NCBI GenBank assembly: GCA_963678855.1
Contig: OY787448.1
Span: 434,001-498,000 of the forward strand
Length of the DNA stretch: 64,000 nt
DNA from: F22 sp963678855
Lineage (GTDB): Bacteria; Bacteroidota; Bacteroidia; Bacteroidales; Bacteroidaceae
Reading direction: 5' to 3'
Under the pieces are notes generated by a model. That model had not been told where the DNA came from. It worked only from the letters and a program-made list of their open reading frames with translations, and searched no databases. The position numbers and the translations under genes are program-made. Below are positions 59,646 through 64,000 of this stretch, piece by piece; position 1 is the stretch's first letter, and each line of letters starts with the position of its first letter.

Positions 59646-60497
59646 ATGCCATCAAAAATCACTATGATACGTGTTATTTCGTTTTCACCAACAGGCACGT
59701 CTCAAACTATAGCAGACGCATTAGCGCAAGCATTGCTCGTAAGCATTCAAAAACATGCGAATAATTCGTCTGTTTCTATAAAACAGATTTCTTTGACAAC
59801 TCCAAAAGATATGGAAGAAGCGGTTGCATCTTATGCACCACATACCTTATATATATGTGCGTGTCCTGTGTACGGCGGACGTGTTGCTCCATTGGCTATG
59901 GAACGACTTAAAGCTTTACAGTTGCAGGGGGCTGATTCTTCTGGTGTGCCTTCACCAGTCATTCCGATAGTGGTTTACGGAAATAGAGATTATGAAGATG
60001 CTTTAGTGGAATTATCTGACTTCTTTGAAAACATAGGATTTGTAACAATATCTGCTGGGGCCTTTGTAGCCGAGCATAGCTTTAGTACAGAAGAGATGCC
60101 TATTGCTGCGAATCGTCCTGATAGAGCCGACTTGCAAATAGTGCGAGAGTTTGCTGACGATACGGTGGTGCAATTAAAATCCATAGCATCTTTACGCTCT
60201 GTAAGTGCGATGCTTAAAGGTAATCGACCTTATAAAACAGTCGGTCCTAAAACGCCTGCTACACCTGCGGTAGACTATGATGTCTGTACCGAGTGTGAAG
60301 TATGTGTTGACATTTGTCCAACTGGAGCGATCATCAGTCCATTTGAAGTGGATATCGATGCGTGTATAAAATGTTGTGCCTGTGTAAAGCAATGTCCAGA
60401 AGGGGCACGCTACTTTGACACCCCTTGGCGTCAGAAATTATATGACAACTGCAAAGAGCGTCGAGAACCTGAAATTTTTGTACGCACAATGTGCTAG
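59646..60497 (+). CDS. EFR1-family flavodoxin-ferredoxin fusion
   Basis: This 283-residue cytoplasmic protein has a flavodoxin-like N-terminal domain (FSPTGTSQTIADALAQAL for FMN phosphate, CPVYGGRVAPLAMERL) and, from about residue 205, two 4Fe-4S motifs (CTECEVCVDICPTGAI and CIKCCACVKQCPEGARYF). This is the EFR1 group in Bacteroidota and Firmicutes, thought to carry low-potential electrons. The physiological partner is unknown. It is monocistronic with a good promoter, and its stop overlaps the convergent hemolysin III gene by four bases. Confidence 0.9.
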   Translation: MPSKITMIRVISFSPTGTSQTIADALAQALLVSIQKHANNSSVSIKQISLTTPKDMEEAVASYAPHTLYICACPVYGGRVAPLAMERLKALQLQGADSSGVPSPVIPIVVYGNRDYEDALVELSDFFENIGFVTISAGAFVAEHSFSTEEMPIAANRPDRADLQIVREFADDTVVQLKSIASLRSVSAMLKGNRPYKTVGPKTPATPAVDYDVCTECEVCVDICPTGAIISPFEVDIDACIKCCACVKQCPEGARYFDTPWRQKLYDNCKERREPEIFVRTMC

Positions 60498-61156
60498 CTT
60501 AGTATGGTGTAAATACCTAGAATATGGCAGACACTACCTAGCAATACAAAGACATGAAAAACAGCATGCATAAACTGTAATTTATGAATGGAATAGAATG
60601 TTGCTCCTATGATATAGGCCACACCGCCACCTATTAGCCACCAGAAGGCTGGTAGGTGGTTTTGTGATTCCAAGGTGAACCATAAAGTGCGCATGGCTAC
60701 AAGCACGGAACTACCCATCACGACGTAGCAGATAGTTTCTATATGATTGTGGGTTTTCTGTGGTTTGATGGAGAAAAGGACACCGACTAAAGCCGCTAGC
60801 CAAGTAAATGCAAAAAGTCCATAGCCCCAGTAAGCTTGTTCGCGCAAGGCTATTAGGGTGAATGGGGCATAAGTACCTGCAATATGTAGGTAAATCGCTG
60901 CATGATCCATACGACGCCATCTGACTTTCTTAGGCCCTGGTGGCAAAGCATGGTATACGGTAGAAGTAATGTATGAGCTGAGCATGCCAAAGACATACAG
61001 AATCACGGCTCCTGAAGCGATAAGTGGATGCCATGGTGCGTCGTGGCTCCATGCTTTATCAATGAGGATAACACCTGCTATAACTCCTAGCACAATGCCT
61101 AGAGCATGACTCCAGCTACTTAATTTTTCTTCAAGGGGACTATATGTTTTGGCCAT
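60494..61156 (-). CDS. Hemolysin III/PAQR family membrane protein
   Basis: The start MAKTYSPLEEKLSSW (complement of 61154-61156) is used because an upstream GTG start overlaps the promoter box at 61180-61187. The product has 220 residues and seven transmembrane helices. The PAQR/HlyIII metal site residues are visible in SSYITSTVYHALP (Ser, His), DHAAIYLHIAGTYAP (Asp) and MHAVFHVFVLLG (two His). Proteins of this family are predicted metal-dependent hydrolases or amidases of lipids; the hemolysin name is historical. Its end overlaps that of the ferredoxin gene by four bases. Confidence 0.9.
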   Translation of the reverse strand: MAKTYSPLEEKLSSWSHALGIVLGVIAGVILIDKAWSHDAPWHPLIASGAVILYVFGMLSSYITSTVYHALPPGPKKVRWRRMDHAAIYLHIAGTYAPFTLIALREQAYWGYGLFAFTWLAALVGVLFSIKPQKTHNHIETICYVVMGSSVLVAMRTLWFTLESQNHLPAFWWLIGGGVAYIIGATFYSIHKLQFMHAVFHVFVLLGSVCHILGIYTILS

Positions 61157-61179
61157 TTTTGTAATTTTTGATTCACGCA

Positions 61180-61187
61180 CAAAGATA
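61180..61187 (-). promoter_or_regulatory. -7 box of the hemolysin III family gene
   Basis: CAAAGATA on the plus strand is TATCTTTG on the minus strand. It fixes the downstream start at 61156. Confidence 0.6.
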
Positions 61188-61227
61188 ACAATAATCTTTC
61201 AGGCTTTCCCTATTATTCACAAAGCTA

Positions 61228-61881
61228 TTACAAATAAAACTCGGTCATATCAATTAGGCCAATACGAATAGCATATCGCATGGCTTCATAGTTGCTATTG
61301 ATATCGAGCTTTCTAAAGAGATTCTTTTTCTGTGTCTGAACAGTCATCACGCTGGTAAAACGTATCTCTGCAATCTCCTTGGTGGATAGGCCTCGAGCTA
61401 AGTGGAGCAGGATATCTTTCTCTGCTTTGGTAAGCTCTATGGTTTCACCACGGTCACGACGTTTACGGGCATCTTCTAGAGCTATAATCACCTCTGAATC
61501 TTCGTATGCCCTATCGTCTAGTATAGCTTCTACGGTCTCTATACAAGTCAGCTCATCGGCTTGCTTAAAGAGGAAGTAAGTGCTTTCTAGACTCCACTGG
61601 TTGAGCAGCAGGGATGGGGAAAACTCATTCGAAAAATGTAGCCACGTCGATTTGGGGAAGCGGGTTTGAATGATCGATAAGTTATTGACAGATAAGTTGT
61701 CAAACAAGGCTAAATCTATCACTACAACAGCTTCTGGGTATTTCTCTAGTTTTTTGATAAGTGATGATTTAAGCATCACATGGGGTGTTGCCTCAAAACC
61801 TTCTGATGAGGTTTTGAGGAACAGTGCTTCAATACTAGCACTAGTCAAGTATTGATTATCTGCAAATAATATCGTTTTCAT
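61228..61881 (-). CDS. LuxR-type regulator with receiver-like N-terminus
   Basis: The 217-residue protein has an N-terminal receiver-like fold (ILFADNQYLTS, VVVIDLALFDN with a likely phospho-Asp) and a C-terminal LuxR helix-turn-helix (LTKAEKDILLHLARGLSTKEIAEIRFTSVMTVQTQKKNLFRKL). The acidic pair and the conserved Lys of canonical receivers are not both clear, so phosphorylation is uncertain. It is 18 bases downstream of mnmA on the same strand and probably belongs to a cysK-mnmA-regulator operon. Its targets are unknown. Confidence 0.85.
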   Translation of the reverse strand: MKTILFADNQYLTSASIEALFLKTSSEGFEATPHVMLKSSLIKKLEKYPEAVVVIDLALFDNLSVNNLSIIQTRFPKSTWLHFSNEFSPSLLLNQWSLESTYFLFKQADELTCIETVEAILDDRAYEDSEVIIALEDARKRRDRGETIELTKAEKDILLHLARGLSTKEIAEIRFTSVMTVQTQKKNLFRKLDINSNYEAMRYAIRIGLIDMTEFYL

Positions 61882-61899
61882 AGATGTCGTTTTTTTTGT

Positions 61900-62985
61900 T
61901 TATGGTAGGAGGGCCATCTCTCCGCTGCCTACGCAGATACGGCCTACTGGCGTGTCTTTATAAATGACTGCAAACTGTCCGGGAGCAATGCCATCCTCAG
62001 GTGTTTCGTCAAACTGCAAATTAAACTGACCAGCTTGACGATGGAGCGTGGCTTCAGCGAAATCGGGAGTGTGGCGGGGTTTGTATAGCACGCGTTCACT
62101 ACTCCAGTCATCTGCCCAAGGTACACCTGCTATGTCGTGAAAGCCATTGAGCTGAACTTCCTTGACAAAGTGTTGTACACTGGCTTCTCGGCCTTTGCTG
62201 ACATAGATAATATTCTCGTCTATATCTTTCTGAACGCAATACCATGGACCACCTGATAAGCCTAAGCCTTTGCGTTGGCCTATAGTGTGAAACCAATGTC
62301 CGTGGTGTGTACCGAGTATCTTGCCTGTACCTCGTTCTATGATACGCCCTGGCTTCTTGCCAAGAAAATCGCCCACAAGGTCTTTATACTGGATATTTCC
62401 CAAGAAGCAGATGCCTTGACTGTCGCGGCGACTTGCTGGTGGGAGATTCAACCCTTTGGCGATATCACGGACTTCATACTTCATCAGATCTCCCAAGGGA
62501 AACAAGCTCTTGTCGAACTGGCGATTGGTGATCTGTGCTAAGAAGTCGGTCTGATCCTTAATCGGGTCTTTGGCTACGCCCAACCATTCTTGGTTGTTGT
62601 AGTGTATGCGTGAAGCGTAATGTCCTGTGGCAATATGATCATATGCATGTCCTGCTTGGTCTTCAAAGCAGCCAAACTTAATGAGCCGGTTGCACATCAC
62701 ATCGGGATTGGGTGTCAAGCCATTTTTGACTTGTTTGATAATGTAGCCTACTACATTCTCCCAGTATTCTTTATGCAAATCGATGATTTCCAATTTGGCA
62801 CCATACTGCTTGGCAAGCATCTGACAGATTTGCGTATCTTCTTCTTTCGTACAACTATATCCTTGGTCGGGATCGGGACCAATATTGATATAGAAGAGGT
62901 CGGGGGTGTGTCCTTGCTCTTTCAGCAAGTGTAGTGCAACAGCACTATCTACCCCACCCGACAATAGTAATGCTGTTGATGTCAT
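61900..62985 (-). CDS. mnmA: tRNA-specific 2-thiouridylase MnmA
   Basis: This 361-residue enzyme has the PP-loop ATP motif SGGVDSAVAL, catalytic Cys98 in PDVMCNR and Cys193 in SQGICFLG, the second active thiol. RDSQG and HTIGQRKGLGL follow in the tRNA-binding part, and a beta-barrel end (TPVGRICVGSGEMALLP) closes it. It places sulfur on wobble uridine 34 of Lys, Glu and Gln tRNAs with persulfide from a desulfurase. It follows cysK by 10 bases, so cysteine synthesis and sulfur transfer are transcribed together. Confidence 0.97.
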   Translation of the reverse strand: MTSTALLLSGGVDSAVALHLLKEQGHTPDLFYINIGPDPDQGYSCTKEEDTQICQMLAKQYGAKLEIIDLHKEYWENVVGYIIKQVKNGLTPNPDVMCNRLIKFGCFEDQAGHAYDHIATGHYASRIHYNNQEWLGVAKDPIKDQTDFLAQITNRQFDKSLFPLGDLMKYEVRDIAKGLNLPPASRRDSQGICFLGNIQYKDLVGDFLGKKPGRIIERGTGKILGTHHGHWFHTIGQRKGLGLSGGPWYCVQKDIDENIIYVSKGREASVQHFVKEVQLNGFHDIAGVPWADDWSSERVLYKPRHTPDFAEATLHRQAGQFNLQFDETPEDGIAPGQFAVIYKDTPVGRICVGSGEMALLP

Positions 62986-62995
62986 CCGTACTTAT

Positions 62996-63943
62996 TTATA
63001 ATGGATAATCATCAAAAGCATACAATGCTGTCGATAAATAACGTTCTCCTGTATCGGCAAGTATCACAACGATACGTTTGTTTTCATTGCCTGGTTGTAG
63101 TGCGTATTGTGTAGCAGTATGCAGGGCTGCACCACTAGAGATACCTACAAGGAGGCCTTCTTGATGCGCCACTAGCCTACTGGCTTTGATGGCATCTTGA
63201 TCACTTACTCGCACCACTTCTTTGACATGTGTAGGATCGTAGTTTATTGGTTCGAATCCTGCTCCGATACCTTGAATCATATGAGGACCTGCTTGACCAC
63301 CAGTAAGCACTGGCGAGCGTTCTGGTTCTATAGCAAGAAACTCAATTGCTGGGTTTAGTTCATGTAGTCGTTGTGAGATGCCTGTAAGTGTACCACCTGT
63401 ACCTACTCCTGCAACTACTGTGTCGACTTGACCATCTGTATCTGCCCAAATCTCTTCGGCTGTAGTAGCGCGATGGATGGCTGGATTGGCTGGATTGTCA
63501 AACTGTTTTAGTGCAACGGCATTTGGCATGGTTTCGGTCAATCTTTCGGCTTCTGCAATGGCTCCGCCCATTCCTAGATTACCTGGAGTAAGATGTAGGT
63601 CCACACCAAGAGCTTTGAGTAGGTTCTGACGCTCTACACTCATGGTCTCTGGCATAGTCAGAATGACTTGATAGCCTTTGGCCGCAGCAACCCATGCGAT
63701 ACCGATACCAGTATTGCCACTAGTGGCTTCAACAATAACTGAATTGGCATGAAGCAAGCCTTTCTTTTCGGCATCTTCAATCATGGCTAAACCGATGCGA
63801 TCTTTCACACTACCACCAGGGTTGAAAGACTCTAGTTTGGCAATGATAGGAGTTTTAAGTCCTGCTTCTTCACTATATCGTGGAAGTTCTACAAGTGGTG
63901 TATTACCAACAAGTTGAGTTAAATCGGAATAAATTTTTTTCAT
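62996..63943 (-). CDS. cysK: Cysteine synthase A (O-acetylserine sulfhydrylase)
   Basis: The 315-residue PLP enzyme carries the catalytic Lys47 in NPGGSVKDRIGLAM, the substrate loop EATSGNTGIGIAW, the phosphate-binding GVGTGGTLTG and the pyridine-nitrogen Ser in VGISSGAAL. It makes L-cysteine from O-acetylserine and sulfide in the cytoplasm. Its length is standard. A promoter (63968-63998) lies immediately upstream, and mnmA plus a LuxR-type regulator follow on the same strand. Confidence 0.97.
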   Translation of the reverse strand: MKKIYSDLTQLVGNTPLVELPRYSEEAGLKTPIIAKLESFNPGGSVKDRIGLAMIEDAEKKGLLHANSVIVEATSGNTGIGIAWVAAAKGYQVILTMPETMSVERQNLLKALGVDLHLTPGNLGMGGAIAEAERLTETMPNAVALKQFDNPANPAIHRATTAEEIWADTDGQVDTVVAGVGTGGTLTGISQRLHELNPAIEFLAIEPERSPVLTGGQAGPHMIQGIGAGFEPINYDPTHVKEVVRVSDQDAIKASRLVAHQEGLLVGISSGAALHTATQYALQPGNENKRIVVILADTGERYLSTALYAFDDYPL

Positions 63944-63967
63944 ATCTCTAATTCTTTAATTTAAGGG

Positions 63968-63998
63968 CAAAAGTAGTTGATTTGTGTGATTTACACAA
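63968..63998 (-). promoter_or_regulatory. Promoter of the cysK-mnmA operon
   Basis: On the minus strand TTG (63996-63998) and TACTTTTG (63968-63975) are 20 bases apart, ending 25 bases before the cysK start. Confidence 0.7.
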
Positions 63999-64000
63999 TA

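Noticed and set aside
63240..63270. GGTTCGAATCC resembling a tRNA T-arm
   Set aside because: It lies within cysK coding sequence, with no acceptor or anticodon stem around it.

Overview
The window looks like a chromosomal segment of a Bacteroidota bacterium, most likely order Bacteroidales. This rests on the recurring promoter pattern (TTG or TTTG, about 20 bases, then TAnnTTTG), on lineage-typical families (BACON-domain metzincin, DUF4252, DUF2807, smalltalk protein, HU-like protein with an acidic tail, phosphate-selective porin, NapH/NapG-like fusion) and on moderate-to-low GC. The genus cannot be fixed from sequence alone.

Layout. 1-7.5 kb: a 5'-partial secreted metalloprotease with a small downstream protein, an AhpD-like protein, a double transglutaminase-like protein, an NTF2-like protein, a TerB-like protein and an efflux-pump remnant. 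7.5-12.3 kb: two overlapping sensor kinases, one apparently catalytically dead, followed by a decayed M28-type membrane peptidase. 12.3-28.5 kb: housekeeping and redox/stress genes. These are tandem DUF4252 proteins, a dicarboxylate symporter, an inositol monophosphatase with an AraC regulator, a hydrolase, nitroreductase and FMN reductases, MsrA, an operon of quinone reductase, double ABM protein and zinc-macrodomain ADP-ribosylhydrolase, and a duplicated pair of CDF metal exporters followed by an iron-type alcohol dehydrogenase. 28.7-43.5 kb: ACR3 exporter, glucuronate isomerase, porin, MFS transporter, SDR, a periplasm-directed aldo/keto reductase next to a membrane Fe-S fusion, a two-component system, a TPR-membrane-AraC regulator and a third CDF exporter.

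43.7-59.5 kb is the accessory part. Two paralogous SGxGD-repeat DUF2807 lipoproteins flank it. Inside lies a divergently arranged, phage- or plasmid-like replication module. Leftward: Lin1244-like (DUF4373-like) protein, a new internally duplicated protein, a small protein, DnaB-type helicase, membrane protein, HU-like protein, smalltalk protein and amidase. Rightward: an unknown 541-residue protein overlapping a DnaG-type primase. The intergenic gap at the divergence holds iteron-like repeats and strong inverted repeats. Downstream of the primase sits a truncated and internally deleted RHS polymorphic-toxin gene. Its broken 5' end abuts a second copy of the primase 3' end, in which the core of a palindrome is inverted relative to the first copy. 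No integrase or transposase was recognised, so this is probably a remnant or a domesticated replicon.

59.6-64 kb returns to core genes: EFR1-type ferredoxin, hemolysin III family protein and a cysK-mnmA-luxR-type operon. No tRNA, rRNA or CRISPR array was seen. Two stretches with a promoter, a terminator and no good ORF are candidate small RNAs.
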